A stretch of DNA of 64,000 nt from an uncultured Collinsella sp. (GTDB lineage: Bacteria > Actinomycetota > Coriobacteriia > Coriobacteriales > Coriobacteriaceae). The stretch covers positions 1 to 64,000 of the forward strand of contig CAAEOL010000023.1 in assembly GCA_900757595.1 (NCBI GenBank), read 5' to 3'. A model generated the notes under the pieces. That model did no database searches, was not told the DNA's origin, and saw nothing but the letters and a program-made list of their open reading frames with translations. This document shows, one piece after another, positions 30,901 through 39,517 of this stretch (the stretch's first letter is position 1; each line of letters opens with the position of its first letter). A program made the translations under genes and the position numbers.

Positions 30901-31953
30901 TTAATGCCTCATAAAATGGTATTCGATCACATTGCTGTAGGGGTGACCTGGGCCCACAATGCCCTGCGGGAACAGCGGCTGGTGCGGCGTGTCGGGGTAC
31001 ATCTCTGCCTCGAGGGCAAAGCCGGCGCCCCAGCCATAGTTGGCATCGTCCTTGGCGTGCTCGTCGCCCAGCCAGTTGCCGGTGTAGAGCTGCACACCCG
31101 GGGCGGTGGTGTAGTAGTCAAGCTCGCGGCCGGTCCACATCTCCTCGACGTGCATCGCACGGCGCAGATTACGGCCGTACTGATAGCCATCGATGCACAG
31201 GCAGTGATCGTAGCCACGTGCCTGCTTAATCTGCGGGTCGTCGGCTTCCATGCCGGGAGCGACGGGGCGCAGCTCGCGAAAGTCAAACGGTGTTCCTTCG
31301 ACCGGGGCAATTTCTCCGGTGGGGATGTTCTGCTCGTTAATGGGCAGGTAGTGGGCGGCGTTAGCAACAAAGAAGTGCTCACAGTCCATGCCAGCGTTAT
31401 GACCGGCAAGGTTAAAGTACGTGTGGTTGGTCATGGACACATAAGTGGCGCGGTCGCTCTCGCAGCCATACTCGATACGGAAACGTCCGGTGCGCGTCAC
31501 GGTAAACACGGCCGTAAAGGTGCGGTTGCCGGGCAGGCCCAGCTCGCCATCCTTAAGCGAGGTGGTCATGCGCACGGCGTTGTGGACCTCGTCGAGTTCA
31601 ACGTCCCACACGCGCTTGTGCAGGCCGTGCTCAAGATCGCTGTGCAGGTTGTTGACGCCTTCGTTGGTGGGCATATGCCAGTCCGTGCCGGCGATGGTGA
31701 TCGTGGCACCCGCGGTGCGGTTGGCCACGGGGCCGATAGTCGCGCCAAAGCAGGCGGGGTTGTCAAAGTAATCCTCGAGCTTATCGAAGCCCAGCACCAC
31801 ATCGCGCACGTTGCCGGGAATGTCGGGCACATCGATACCCAGCACGGTGGCGCCATAGTCCATAATGCGAACGCAGATCTCGGGCCCGTTGAGGGTGTAA
31901 CGATGAACGGGGGTACCGCACGGCGCGGTGCCGAAAAGCTCGGAAGTGATCAT
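30901..31953 (-). CDS. galM: Aldose 1-epimerase (galactose mutarotase)
   Basis: At 350 residues it is a full GalM. It interconverts alpha- and beta-galactose before the kinase step. Conserved parts are ATVLGIDVPD near the start, GPVANRTAGA, the catalytic His in NEGVNNLHSDL and in MTNHTYFNLAGH, and the catalytic Glu near the end in FALEAEMYPDTPHQ. I chose ATG 31953 (MITSELFGTAP) with TTAGGAACCAA before it; an upstream in-frame start at 32013 adds 20 unlikely residues. It is divergent from the DeoR-type gene, with a shared operator-like site between. Confidence 0.92.
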   Translation of the reverse strand: MITSELFGTAPCGTPVHRYTLNGPEICVRIMDYGATVLGIDVPDIPGNVRDVVLGFDKLEDYFDNPACFGATIGPVANRTAGATITIAGTDWHMPTNEGVNNLHSDLEHGLHKRVWDVELDEVHNAVRMTTSLKDGELGLPGNRTFTAVFTVTRTGRFRIEYGCESDRATYVSMTNHTYFNLAGHNAGMDCEHFFVANAAHYLPINEQNIPTGEIAPVEGTPFDFRELRPVAPGMEADDPQIKQARGYDHCLCIDGYQYGRNLRRAMHVEEMWTGRELDYYTTAPGVQLYTGNWLGDEHAKDDANYGWGAGFALEAEMYPDTPHQPLFPQGIVGPGHPYSNVIEYHFMRH

Positions 31954-32107
31954 TTGGTTCCTAACATCGAGATATTTCGGACAAACTGTAGCGCGAACAG
32001 GCGAGATTATCACTACACCCCACTAAAGCAGGGGGTATTTTTCTCAAAAAAGTGATGATTGGAGCTGTGCGGGCGTTCATTTTTGACGCGCACGAGTCTG
32101 ATACAAT

Positions 32108-32128
32108 TTGTTCGTTACTGTTTGAATG
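32108..32128. promoter_or_regulatory. LacR/DeoR-type operator between galM and the regulator
   Basis: The 21-base site has the form TTGTTC-n6-GTTTGAATG. The same form occurs before lacF (49297-49317), and a reverse, looser one before lacA (51199-51219). It overlaps the likely start region of both divergent transcripts, so autoregulation is plausible. Confidence 0.6.
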
Positions 32129-32159
32129 ATATGCGTGCAAAGAACGGCGAGGATTCATC

Positions 32160-32924
32160 GTGATTAAGGCAGAGCGACAGGATAAGGTTCGTCAGCTGCT
32201 CGAAGAGCAGGGCACGGTTTCGGTCAAGGAGATTTCGGATACGCTGGGCGTTTCGGATATGACGATTCGCCGCGACCTCGAAGAACTTGCGAGCCTGGGC
32301 GAGATCGAGCGCGTACACGGTGGCGCCCGTAGCGCACAGGGACGTCCCCATGCTATGTTGCGCCATGAGTATTCGCACAGCGAAAAGCGCACTAAGCATG
32401 CCGAGGAAAAGCTACAGATTGCGCGCCGTGCTGTGGAGCTTATCGAGGAGGGCTCGACCATCTTTTTGGGTACGGGCACTACGGTGGAACAGATGGCCTC
32501 GATGCTGCCGGCGTGTCGCCTGCGCATTGTGACCAACTCGCTTTCGGTGTTTAACCTGCTCGAGGCGCGCGAAGACTGCGACCTGTGCCTCGTGGGCGGT
32601 ATGTACCGTCGCCGCACCGCCGCTTTTGTGGGACCAACGGCCGAGGATACCCTGCGTGCGTTGGGCATCGACGCGGCGTTTATCGGCGCCAACGGCATTC
32701 TGGATGGCGACGTATCTACGTCCAACATGGACGAGGGCCGTATCCAACAGCTCGCCTTTAGCAAGGCCGACTCGCGCTATCTGATCGCCGATTCCAGCAA
32801 AATTGGTAAGCGCGACTTCTACACGTTCTGCCGCCTGGACAATTTGGATGCCGTGGTGTGCGAGCCGGGTATTACCGCCGAGGATCGCGCCGCCATCGAG
32901 GAACACACGCAGGTCATTTGCTAG
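32160..32924 (+). CDS. DeoR-family regulator (candidate lactose/tagatose repressor)
   Basis: This 254-residue DeoR protein has an N-terminal helix-turn-helix (VSVKEISDTLGVSDMTIRRD, then EIERVHGGAR) and a sugar-phosphate-sensing domain (about 75-250; STIFLGTGTTVEQMASML, VTNSLSVFNLLE, FVGPTAEDTLRALGIDAAFIG). LacR of Gram-positive lactose operons has this build and responds to tagatose-6-phosphate. GTG 32160 with GCGAGGA eight bases before is the only good start. The shared TTGTTC-n6-GTTTGAATG sites point to control of itself, galM, lacF and lacAB. Confidence 0.88.
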   Translation: MIKAERQDKVRQLLEEQGTVSVKEISDTLGVSDMTIRRDLEELASLGEIERVHGGARSAQGRPHAMLRHEYSHSEKRTKHAEEKLQIARRAVELIEEGSTIFLGTGTTVEQMASMLPACRLRIVTNSLSVFNLLEAREDCDLCLVGGMYRRRTAAFVGPTAEDTLRALGIDAAFIGANGILDGDVSTSNMDEGRIQQLAFSKADSRYLIADSSKIGKRDFYTFCRLDNLDAVVCEPGITAEDRAAIEEHTQVIC

Positions 32925-32980
32925 CTAGCGATATAGACGATACTTCTGTCCCCCAGCCGGCGCGGGGATTACCGCTTCAC

Positions 32981-33032
32981 AATGACGCGGAAAATGACAC
33001 GTAAATGTAAAAATGTCATTTTCCGCGTCATT
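32981..33032. repeat. Palindrome with 19-bp arms
   Basis: AATGACGCGGAAAATGACA (32981-32999) is exactly inverted at 33014-33032, with a 14-base A/T-rich loop. GTGACGTG and related repeats follow. It lies between two convergent genes and may act as a terminator or as a repeat element; no U-tract is seen. Confidence 0.5.
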
Positions 33033-33106
33033 TTACGCGTCAACGTGACGTGAAATGACTCGCAAATAGTTTTGGGCAACAAGGGTGAGGCCATTCTGAG
33101 ATATGG

Positions 33107-34339
33107 CTAGACTTCGTATTTCGCTTTGATATTCCTTGAGAATGAACTGTAGTCTTCGTAGAGTTCGTCTCTGCTTTCATCTTCCGCGCGGTTTATGCGT
33201 TCAAGGAGTTTGTCCTTTGGGGACTCTTTTGTAATTTCTGACCTGCCGTCGGGTATTGCGGATTGCAAGAATAATTCCAGGGCGTGGACGTCTTTGAGTA
33301 TGTAGCCCGTCGAACGACCCGCTCCTGTTTTCTCGATTGCGCTGCAACCAACAAGCTGACTGAGAGTTCGTTTAACGGTTATCTCGCTGATATCGGGGCA
33401 GTTGGACTGGATGTCGGATTTCTTGATGACGCCGGGTCTCTGCTGAAATAGAGCAGCTATACGTGCTTGCTTCGACATGGGGTGAGTGCCAGATTCAATC
33501 TGGGTGTGCTGCTCGAGCTGTCGGTAGGCCGCCAGGATGGTTCCGAGCATAAAACGGATAAAGGGCACTTCGGTGTTTTGATTTTCATTCCATCCAGTGG
33601 AGCTTGCGGCGAGGGCGTTGTAGTAAAGCGCTTTATTGTCTTCAATGAGACGTTCGATGCTGATGTAACGCGCAACGTCGTATCCAGTCTTTTCGAGTAG
33701 CAGCGTTGTAAGGAGCCGGCTCATCCTACCATTGCCATCGTTGAAGGGATGAATGCTGACAAAATCGAAGATGAAGCGCAATGATATAAGGAGGGGGTCG
33801 CAAACTTGACGAGATAAGGCATCATTGAGGGACCGACAGGCTTCTTCGATAAGTCCGGGGGTTGCCAGGGCCGAAGGCGGCCTAAAGCGCACAAATCGAT
33901 TGCCTTGATCGTCGATGGAGATGATTTCGTTATCGCTATCTTTCCAATGGCCCCCATACGAGATTGCTGTGTGTGCCATGAGGTCACGATGCAACTGCAA
34001 AATGACCGATGGCGTTACGGGAATGAAATCGTGCTGCTCGTGAATAAGCGACAGCGCATCTCGGTATCCAGCGATTTCTTCCTCTGCGCGGGAGCTTGGC
34101 TTGGCGGAATACGCCATGATTGCTTTGAGCCTTTTTTGGGTGGTAACAATTCCTTCAAGTCCGTTGGAGGATTGGGTGCTTTGAATCTTAGCTTCCTCCA
34201 TAAGGGACGATAGAAGCTCGGGTTTGACTTGGCTCAGAACAAGTTGTCGGCCTTTATGCTCGCGTATCGAGAGAAGGAGATTGGTGATTGGGGTTGCTTC
34301 GAGTTCCGCTGGGACAGTGGCGTAATCGAACTGTCGCAT
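33107..34339 (-). CDS. Fic/DOC-family protein (AMPylator type, class II)
   Basis: This 410-residue Fic protein has the catalytic loop HPFNDGNGRMSR with His197, and an N-terminal inhibitory helix motif S58-x3-E62-G63 in STQSSNGLEGIV. That motif keeps class II enzymes silent until released. A winged-helix C-terminal domain (about 285-345; KKSDIQSNCPDISEITVKRT) probably binds DNA or a partner. Fic proteins move AMP from ATP to Tyr/Thr/Ser of targets. A 32-bp-arm palindrome lies eight bases upstream of the start codon, which suggests autoregulation by the winged helix. Codon use is less G+C-rich than the surrounding sugar genes. Confidence 0.9.
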   Translation of the reverse strand: MRQFDYATVPAELEATPITNLLLSIREHKGRQLVLSQVKPELLSSLMEEAKIQSTQSSNGLEGIVTTQKRLKAIMAYSAKPSSRAEEEIAGYRDALSLIHEQHDFIPVTPSVILQLHRDLMAHTAISYGGHWKDSDNEIISIDDQGNRFVRFRPPSALATPGLIEEACRSLNDALSRQVCDPLLISLRFIFDFVSIHPFNDGNGRMSRLLTTLLLEKTGYDVARYISIERLIEDNKALYYNALAASSTGWNENQNTEVPFIRFMLGTILAAYRQLEQHTQIESGTHPMSKQARIAALFQQRPGVIKKSDIQSNCPDISEITVKRTLSQLVGCSAIEKTGAGRSTGYILKDVHALELFLQSAIPDGRSEITKESPKDKLLERINRAEDESRDELYEDYSSFSRNIKAKYEV

Positions 34340-34347
34340 GTGGCTCC

Positions 34348-34422
34348 TTTCAGTATCACGAACATACTTTCGGTATCATAATAACATAGAATGATACCGA
34401 AAGTATGTTCGTGATACTGAAA
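34348..34422. promoter_or_regulatory. Large palindrome at the fic promoter
   Basis: Perfect 32-bp arms (34348-34379 and 34391-34422) with an 11-base spacer start eight bases before the fic ATG. Each arm holds two GTATCA-type half sites in opposite sense (AGTATCACGAACATAC then GGTATCAT). The palindrome includes the fic Shine-Dalgarno edge and most likely the promoter. Confidence 0.6.
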
Positions 34423-34480
34423 CAAGGTAAGAGGCGCGCTTCACAGCTGCTTGGAAAGCGCGGATTTGACTATCTAATTG

Positions 34481-34535
34481 TCTCATCTGTAACAGTTGAA
34501 ACCAAAAAAACTCGGCTAGATGTTACAGATCGAGA
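34481..34535. repeat. 55-bp palindromic repeat, copy 1
   Basis: The ends TCTCATCTGTAACA and TGTTACAGATCGAGA are complementary except for one deletion-like mismatch. The middle reads CTCGGCTAGA. It is the first of three tandem copies here; six copies in all are exactly 55 bp. Confidence 0.7.
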
Positions 34536-34560
34536 TTGTTTGGATTGGTTCGAACGTTTG

Positions 34561-34615
34561 TCTCGATCTGTAACAGGTAGGGCCGGAATACTCGGTTACG
34601 TGTTACAGATCGAGA
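34561..34615. repeat. 55-bp palindromic repeat, copy 2
   Basis: TCTCGATCTGTAACA pairs perfectly with TGTTACAGATCGAGA. It is spaced 25 bp from each neighbouring copy. Confidence 0.75.
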
Positions 34616-34640
34616 TCTTCAAGTTCGGGCCGCTCGTTTG

Positions 34641-34695
34641 TCTTGATCTATAACAGGTAGGACCGAAAACCCCTGCTAGATGTTACAGATTGAGA
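34641..34695. repeat. 55-bp palindromic repeat, copy 3
   Basis: TCTTGATCTATAACA and TGTTACAGATTGAGA form the arms, with the same centre (AGGACCGAAAAC). It stands next to the terminator of the first lacG-type gene. Confidence 0.7.
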
Positions 34696-34711
34696 CAAGC
34701 GGGTCGCTCAA

Positions 34712-34756
34712 AACAAAAAAGCCGCATGCGATCCCGTGGAGGGACTCACATGCGGC
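34712..34756 (-). terminator. Terminator of lactose cassette 1
   Basis: On the minus strand GCCGCATG pairs with CATGCGGC across 20 bases and is followed by TTTTTTGTTTTG. Confidence 0.75.
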
Positions 34757-34781
34757 CGACAGGGGAGGTATGCGGCGGAAA

Positions 34782-36203
34782 CTAGGCCATGAGCAGGCCG
34801 GTCTCCGCGACGTTCTTGTACCAGTACGCGCTCGCCTTGGGATAGCGCTTCTGGGTCTCAAAGTCGATGTAGAACAGGCCATAGCGCTTGTTATAGCCGT
34901 TGGTCCAGGAGAACTGGTCCTGCAGCGACCACACAAAGTAACCGTCGACGTTTACGCCGCCGTCGATTGCCTTGAGGATCCACGCGAGATGCTGACGCAT
35001 ATAGTCGATGCGAGGGGCATCGTCGATAAAGCCGTCCTCAAAGTCGTCCTTATAGCCCATGCCGTTCTCGGTGATGTAGATCTTCTTGTAGTTGGGGTAA
35101 TCGTTCTTAATGCGGAGCAGCAGGTCGTACAGGCCCTCGGGATAGATGATCCAGTCCCAATCGGTGGTGGGAACGCCTTCGCGCACGCATGCCTCGCCCA
35201 CGCCCTTGAGGAACCAGCGCGAGGAGCCCTTGTCGCCGGTGCCATTGTGGTTGATGTCGTTTTCGCCCTCGGCGGCACGCAGGAACTGGCACTTGTAGGT
35301 GTTGACGCCCAGGCAATCGTTGTAGGGGAGCGCGGCGGTCAGCGCGGCGATGTCCTCGTCGCGGACGTCGAGCTCGCCGCCGGCGATATGGGCCAGCTTG
35401 GTCGCAGCTTCCATGGTGTCGGCTGCATAGTGGCCGCGGAAGGTGGCGTCGAGTACCCAGCGGTTGTTGATGACGTCGGCCATGCGAGCTGCCTCGCAGT
35501 CGGCGGCATTGTTGGGGTCGAGGGGATACTTGGGCTCCAGGTTCTGGACAATGCCGATCTCGCCCTCAAAGCCGCCCTCATGGAAGGCGACGACAGCCTT
35601 GGCGTGGGCCACCATCATGTTGTGCATGAGCTGGAAGGCCTTGTCCAGGCGGTACTTCTCGCCGTGCGGCCAGTTGCCGACGATAAAGCTGCCCTCGGCG
35701 GTTGCGGGAATCTCGTTAAACGTGAACCAGTGCTTGACCTCGGTGAACTCGGCAAAGCAGAACTTGGCGTACTCGACGAAGGCGTCGATGGTCGTGCGCG
35801 TCAGGAAGCCCTCGCCACCGTTCTGGTAAAAGGCCTCGGGCGTATCGAAGTGATCGAGCGTGACATAGGGGATAACGCCAGCTTTGTTGCAGGTGGCAAA
35901 AAGCTCGTGATAGAAAGCGACGCCCTCGGGGTTAACCTCGCCGGTGCCACTGGGGAAGATACGGCTCCAAGCGATGGAGACGCGAATGCCGTTGATGCCG
36001 AAGCGCTGGCACAGGTCGATATCGACCGGATACTTGTTGTAGAAATCGCTTGCGGGGTCGGGGGAGAAGCGACCCTGAGCAGCCAGGAAATCGTCCCAGG
36101 GCACTTTGCCCTTGCCGTGCGTGCGGGTCTCACCCTCAACCTGGTAAGCGGCGGTGGCGCCGCCAAACACAAAGCCGTCGGGGAACTGCATGGGGTTGTT
36201 CAT
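34782..36203 (-). CDS. lacG: 6-phospho-beta-galactosidase-type GH1 enzyme, cassette 1
   Basis: This 473-residue GH1 hydrolase has the acid/base Glu in FTFNEIPATAEG, the nucleophile Glu in IYITENGMGYKD, and the phosphate-binding set Ser/Asn/Lys/Tyr in FSWTNGYNKRYG that marks phospho-glycosidases. Its sequence runs close to LacG (RFSPDPASDFYNKYPVD, GINGIRVSIAWSRIFPSG, GVPTTDWDWIIYPEGLYD). It splits 6-phospho-beta-galactosides delivered by the PTS into galactose-6-phosphate and an aglycon. It is second in a two-gene operon, 75 bases after the permease gene. Preference for glucose- or galactose-type phospho-sugars cannot be fixed without experiment. Confidence 0.9.
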   Translation of the reverse strand: MNNPMQFPDGFVFGGATAAYQVEGETRTHGKGKVPWDDFLAAQGRFSPDPASDFYNKYPVDIDLCQRFGINGIRVSIAWSRIFPSGTGEVNPEGVAFYHELFATCNKAGVIPYVTLDHFDTPEAFYQNGGEGFLTRTTIDAFVEYAKFCFAEFTEVKHWFTFNEIPATAEGSFIVGNWPHGEKYRLDKAFQLMHNMMVAHAKAVVAFHEGGFEGEIGIVQNLEPKYPLDPNNAADCEAARMADVINNRWVLDATFRGHYAADTMEAATKLAHIAGGELDVRDEDIAALTAALPYNDCLGVNTYKCQFLRAAEGENDINHNGTGDKGSSRWFLKGVGEACVREGVPTTDWDWIIYPEGLYDLLLRIKNDYPNYKKIYITENGMGYKDDFEDGFIDDAPRIDYMRQHLAWILKAIDGGVNVDGYFVWSLQDQFSWTNGYNKRYGLFYIDFETQKRYPKASAYWYKNVAETGLLMA

Positions 36204-36278
36204 GAGTCATCCTTTCTGTGGGATACGAATAGGGAGAGATGCCCGAACTGGGGATCCGGGCACCAACAGAGGGAGGAG

Positions 36279-38057
36279 CTAGTCGAGGTTCTCGCGGAGC
36301 CACTTGATGGCGCCGGCGGGGTCGCGAGTAAGGTCGATATATTCCTTGCCGCGCGGGGCGAGCAGCTTAATGCCCAGACGATCGGTGTCGGCCTTCATGT
36401 CGTTGTAGTAGCTACGAACCTGCGGGGCGAGCACGATGACGTCGTACTGATCCATGATGGCAGTGTGCTGGCCATAGGCGCCTGCGGAGGAAGCGATGTT
36501 CTCTCCGGTCTGCGCGGCACCTTCTTTGATGGCGTTGGCAAGCATGGCAGAGGTGCCGGCGCCGGCGCACAGGACGAGGACCTTCAGGCCATCGACATCC
36601 TTCTTGGCGGATGCATCGGCGGCGGGCTCGGGCTGATCGGCGACAGGCTTGCTGTCGGCGGCGGCAACGGTCGTCTCGACGGAAGCGGTAGCCTGCTCGA
36701 CAGCGGGCGCAGAGGCGTTGGCGGCGATGACAGCGGCACCATCGGACTCGAGACCCAGCTCGGCGGCGCGCTCGGCCTCCTGGTCGCAGAGCAGCTTATC
36801 GTATGCCTTCAAGAACGGCAGGTAGATGATGGCGTCCAGCAAGATGATGATCGCGACAAACACCAGGGCGATAAGCTGGAAGTTCGTGGTAATGAAGATG
36901 CCGATGGGGGCGGGGGTGGCCCAAGGCACCACGAAGGAGAAGCCGTTCATGCCCACGTTATCGATAAAGAACTTGGCAACACTCACGTTGACGCAGCCGG
37001 CGGCAACAAAGGGGATGAGCATGTAGGGGTTAAGGATCATCGGCGCGCCAAAGAGCAGCGGTTCGTTGACGGCGAATGCGACAGGAACAATCGAGGCCTT
37101 GCCGACGGCTTTGAGCTGCTTGGACTTCATAAAGAGAATCAGCAGAAGCGGCACGATGAAGGTGGCGCCGGTACCGCCGAACTCACCCACGAGCGACATG
37201 TTAAAGGTGAGGGAGTGGGCGGGGTGGCCACCGGCCAGCAGAACCTGCAGGTTCTCGGCCTGGTTGGCAAGACGGATGGGGTCGATGCCCGGCTGGACGA
37301 TCGAGGGGCCGTGGACGCCGATGAACCAGAAGAACGCGGTTGCTGCCTGGATAAGGATAAGGCCAGGATAGGTTTCTGCAGCGGTAAAGAGCGGGGAGAG
37401 CAGTTTGATAAGCAGCTCGGAGAACGGAACGCCCATGAGGTTGCGCACGACGACATCGATGATGCCGCAGATGATGACGGCGCCGCCAAAGGGGATGATG
37501 TCACGGAAGTTCTGAGCGATGGCGCCCGGGACCTCCTTGGGCAGCTTAATAGTCAGATCGCGCGAGACGCAGAACTTATAGACCCACACGGTAATGAACG
37601 CGGCGATATAGGCCGAGAACAGACCGCGCGTGCCCATGCTGGTGCAATCGAAGACCGAAAGTTCGGAGCCGTTGAACTTGGTGGTGAACTGCGTGACTGC
37701 GAGCAGCAGCATGCTGCACTGGGCGGCCACCATGGTGGAACCGTCGTTGAGAACTTTGCCGGCGGGCATGCGACGGTTCATGGAAGCCGTAAAGTTCTTG
37801 GCAGTGGTGCCGGCAACCATGATGCCCATGACGCCCATGGTGAAGTTGTAGAGCTTGTTGCACCAGTCGATGAGCGGCTGGGGCAGTGTGATGCCAACCA
37901 CGCCGGGAAGCGTGGCGATCAACAGAAAGATCGAAGAGGTGAGGACGATGGGCATGCACCCAAGGAATCCGTCCTTGATGGCCTGGAGGTAGATGTTCCT
38001 CGAGATCTTCTCAAAGAACGGCTGATGCTTTTCGAGCATCTTTACGATGGCGTCCAT
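36279..38057 (-). CDS. lacE: PTS lactose-family IICB permease, cassette 1
   Basis: This 592-residue fused transporter has IIC in residues 1-420, with about ten membrane helices and the family marks VAGTTAKNFTASMNRRMP, FWFIGVHGPSIVQPGID, GGTGATFIVPL and AFAVNEPLLFGAP. An Ala/Glu-rich linker follows (about 430-495), then a IIB domain with the phospho-Cys in VLVLCAGAGTSAML and VIVLAPQVRSYY. It imports and phosphorylates a beta-galactoside at C6 of the galactose unit. No IIA is in the cassette; lacF at 49400 could serve it. AAAGGAG precedes the ATG. It is divergent from its LacI gene, with two operator repeats between. Confidence 0.92.
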   Translation of the reverse strand: MDAIVKMLEKHQPFFEKISRNIYLQAIKDGFLGCMPIVLTSSIFLLIATLPGVVGITLPQPLIDWCNKLYNFTMGVMGIMVAGTTAKNFTASMNRRMPAGKVLNDGSTMVAAQCSMLLLAVTQFTTKFNGSELSVFDCTSMGTRGLFSAYIAAFITVWVYKFCVSRDLTIKLPKEVPGAIAQNFRDIIPFGGAVIICGIIDVVVRNLMGVPFSELLIKLLSPLFTAAETYPGLILIQAATAFFWFIGVHGPSIVQPGIDPIRLANQAENLQVLLAGGHPAHSLTFNMSLVGEFGGTGATFIVPLLLILFMKSKQLKAVGKASIVPVAFAVNEPLLFGAPMILNPYMLIPFVAAGCVNVSVAKFFIDNVGMNGFSFVVPWATPAPIGIFITTNFQLIALVFVAIIILLDAIIYLPFLKAYDKLLCDQEAERAAELGLESDGAAVIAANASAPAVEQATASVETTVAAADSKPVADQPEPAADASAKKDVDGLKVLVLCAGAGTSAMLANAIKEGAAQTGENIASSAGAYGQHTAIMDQYDVIVLAPQVRSYYNDMKADTDRLGIKLLAPRGKEYIDLTRDPAGAIKWLRENLD

Positions 38058-38162
38058 AGAGCTCCTTTGCTACTTAATGCGCGATGCATGTGGATGGAAC
38101 TGGTCGTCGATGGATGGTCAGGACTGCCCGGAAACCTTCCTGCTTAAGGAAGGCATTGCGAA

Positions 38163-38203
38163 ATGACAACGTAGGACATTTCGTTAATGACAACGTAAGA
38201 CAT
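38163..38203. promoter_or_regulatory. Two LacI-type operators of cassette 1
   Basis: ATGACAACGTAGGACAT (38163-38179) and ATGACAACGTAAGACAT (38187-38203) are direct repeats 24 bases apart in the divergent region. The form ATG-n3-ACGT-n-CAT is shared with the operators of cassettes 2, 3 and gal, but the left-hand triplet differs. Confidence 0.65.
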
Positions 38204-38230
38204 TATTGGAAGAGCAACAAGGATTTACGG

Positions 38231-38260
38231 GTGAACGGTCGATATTGTCCGATAAACGGC
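38231..38260 (+). promoter_or_regulatory. GTGAACGGT-type motifs before lacI of cassette 1
   Basis: GTGAACGGTCGAT at 38231-38243 and ATAAACGGCTGAT at 38252-38264 are 21 bases apart in direct orientation, the same spacing as at 18642/18663. Confidence 0.5.
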
Positions 38261-38333
38261 TGATTTGTCAGTCGGGCAGGTAGTGTATGCTAGAACGCAA
38301 AAAACAAGCGATACGAAACCGACTGGAGAAGCA

Positions 38334-39344
38334 GTGGCAACGATGGACAAGAAAAGCGTCTCAATGAACGATGTGGCGGTTGCCGCGGGTGTTTCCCTCA
38401 AGACGGTGTCTCGTGTGATCAATGAGCCCGATAGCGTGCGAGAGTCGACGCGCGATAGGGTCCATGCTGCCATGGAAGCGCTTGAGTTCCGGGCGAACTT
38501 TGCCGCGCGTTCACTCAAGTTGGGTCGTTACGGGTGCATCGGCGTCGTGATGTTCCACTTGTCGGGCGGCGCCGTGGACATGATTGACGGTATCGCAGAT
38601 GCCGCCGAAGAGCGAGGCTTTGCGCTCACGATGATTAAGAAGCGCGCAGGGGAGAAGATGACCCTTGCTGATGCGGCACGTAGGATGTCGCAGCTTCCCG
38701 TCGACGGCATGATCTTCAACCTGCGTCAGATGGTCGATGACTTTGATACCTTTGAGGCGCCGAAAGACCTCAAGACGGTGATTATCACGCCGATGGAACA
38801 TCCTACCTGCTCTACCGTTAGTGACGATCAAGAGGGTGGTGCGCGCATGGCGTGCGAGCACTTTTTAAATCGCGGGCACAAGAACGTGTATTTCGTCTCT
38901 GGTAAGAAAGAGTCGCTGTCGAGCCAGTGCCGTATGAAAGGTTGGCGTGCGGCACTCGAGGCGCGTGGCATTGAGCCGCCCGAGCCTCTGCAAGGCGATT
39001 GGAATGCGGATAGTGGCTATGCCGCGGGCCTTGTGCTTGCCGATAAACCCGATTGCACGGCGGTCCTCGCTGCTAACGACTGCATGGCAAACGGCGTGAT
39101 GATGGCTCTACGTGACAAAGGGCTCAGTGTGCCCGACGACGTGTCCGTGATCGGCTTCGACGATGAGCTTTACAAGACGATTCCCAACTCGATTCTGACG
39201 TCGGTGAAGTTTCGCCACCGCGAGCTGGGCATCCGCGCGCTCAATGAGGTCGTCGCAGGTCTTGAGGCTCCGAGCTCCAGAAGCCGTACGCTCGTCTCGG
39301 GCGTGTTGGTCGAGCGTTCCAGCGTAAAGGACCTACGGGCGTAG
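38334..39344 (+). CDS. LacI-family regulator, cassette 1
   Basis: At 336 residues it has a full LacI layout. The N-terminal helix-turn-helix is SVSMNDVAVAAGVSLKTVSR, with hinge helix NFAARSLKLG. The effector domain contains VDGMIFNLRQM, HFLNRGHKNVYFVSG, AVLAANDCMANGVMMAL and VSVIGFDDELYK. It should repress the divergent lacE-lacG pair by binding the twin operators at 38163-38203. I chose GTG 38334 because GGAG lies five bases before it; ATG 38343 is the alternative, only three codons later. Confidence 0.9.
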   Translation: MATMDKKSVSMNDVAVAAGVSLKTVSRVINEPDSVRESTRDRVHAAMEALEFRANFAARSLKLGRYGCIGVVMFHLSGGAVDMIDGIADAAEERGFALTMIKKRAGEKMTLADAARRMSQLPVDGMIFNLRQMVDDFDTFEAPKDLKTVIITPMEHPTCSTVSDDQEGGARMACEHFLNRGHKNVYFVSGKKESLSSQCRMKGWRAALEARGIEPPEPLQGDWNADSGYAAGLVLADKPDCTAVLAANDCMANGVMMALRDKGLSVPDDVSVIGFDDELYKTIPNSILTSVKFRHRELGIRALNEVVAGLEAPSSRSRTLVSGVLVERSSVKDLRA

Positions 39345-39362
39345 ACGTGCTCGGCTCGTTCA

Positions 39363-39417
39363 TCTCAATCTGTAACAGTTAGGATCGAAAAACTCGGCTA
39401 GATGTTACAGATTGAGA
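39363..39417. repeat. 55-bp palindromic repeat, copy 4
   Basis: TCTCAATCTGTAACA and TGTTACAGATTGAGA are perfect arms. The centre contains CTCGGCTAGA, as in copies 1 and 6. It lies just after the cassette 1 LacI gene. Confidence 0.75.
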
Positions 39418-39445
39418 TGAACAGGAGGACGGGTGCGGTCTAAAC

Positions 39446-39488
39446 AAAATGGCCCGCGCATCACACATCGATGCACGGGCCATTTTTT
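39446..39488. terminator. Bidirectional terminator between lacI (cassette 1) and lacE (cassette 2)
   Basis: AAAATGGCCCGcGCAT pairs with ATGCaCGGGCCATTTT; T-runs follow on the plus strand (TTTTTTG) and A-runs precede it, so it can end both converging transcripts. Confidence 0.85.
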
Positions 39489-39517
39489 GTCTGCGAGCGG
39501 TAGGTAGCGTCAGCGTC

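Noticed and set aside
34481..34695. Small CRISPR array (three 55-bp units, 25-bp spacing)
   Set aside because: The repeats are long imperfect palindromes, the gaps are too short and similar copies stand singly elsewhere; no cas genes are in the window.
34680..38147. Very long plus-strand open frame (1155 codons) opposite the cassette 1 genes
   Set aside because: It is a shadow of two strong minus-strand genes with high G+C codon bias; its translation has no recognisable domain and crosses the intergenic hairpin and both gene starts.
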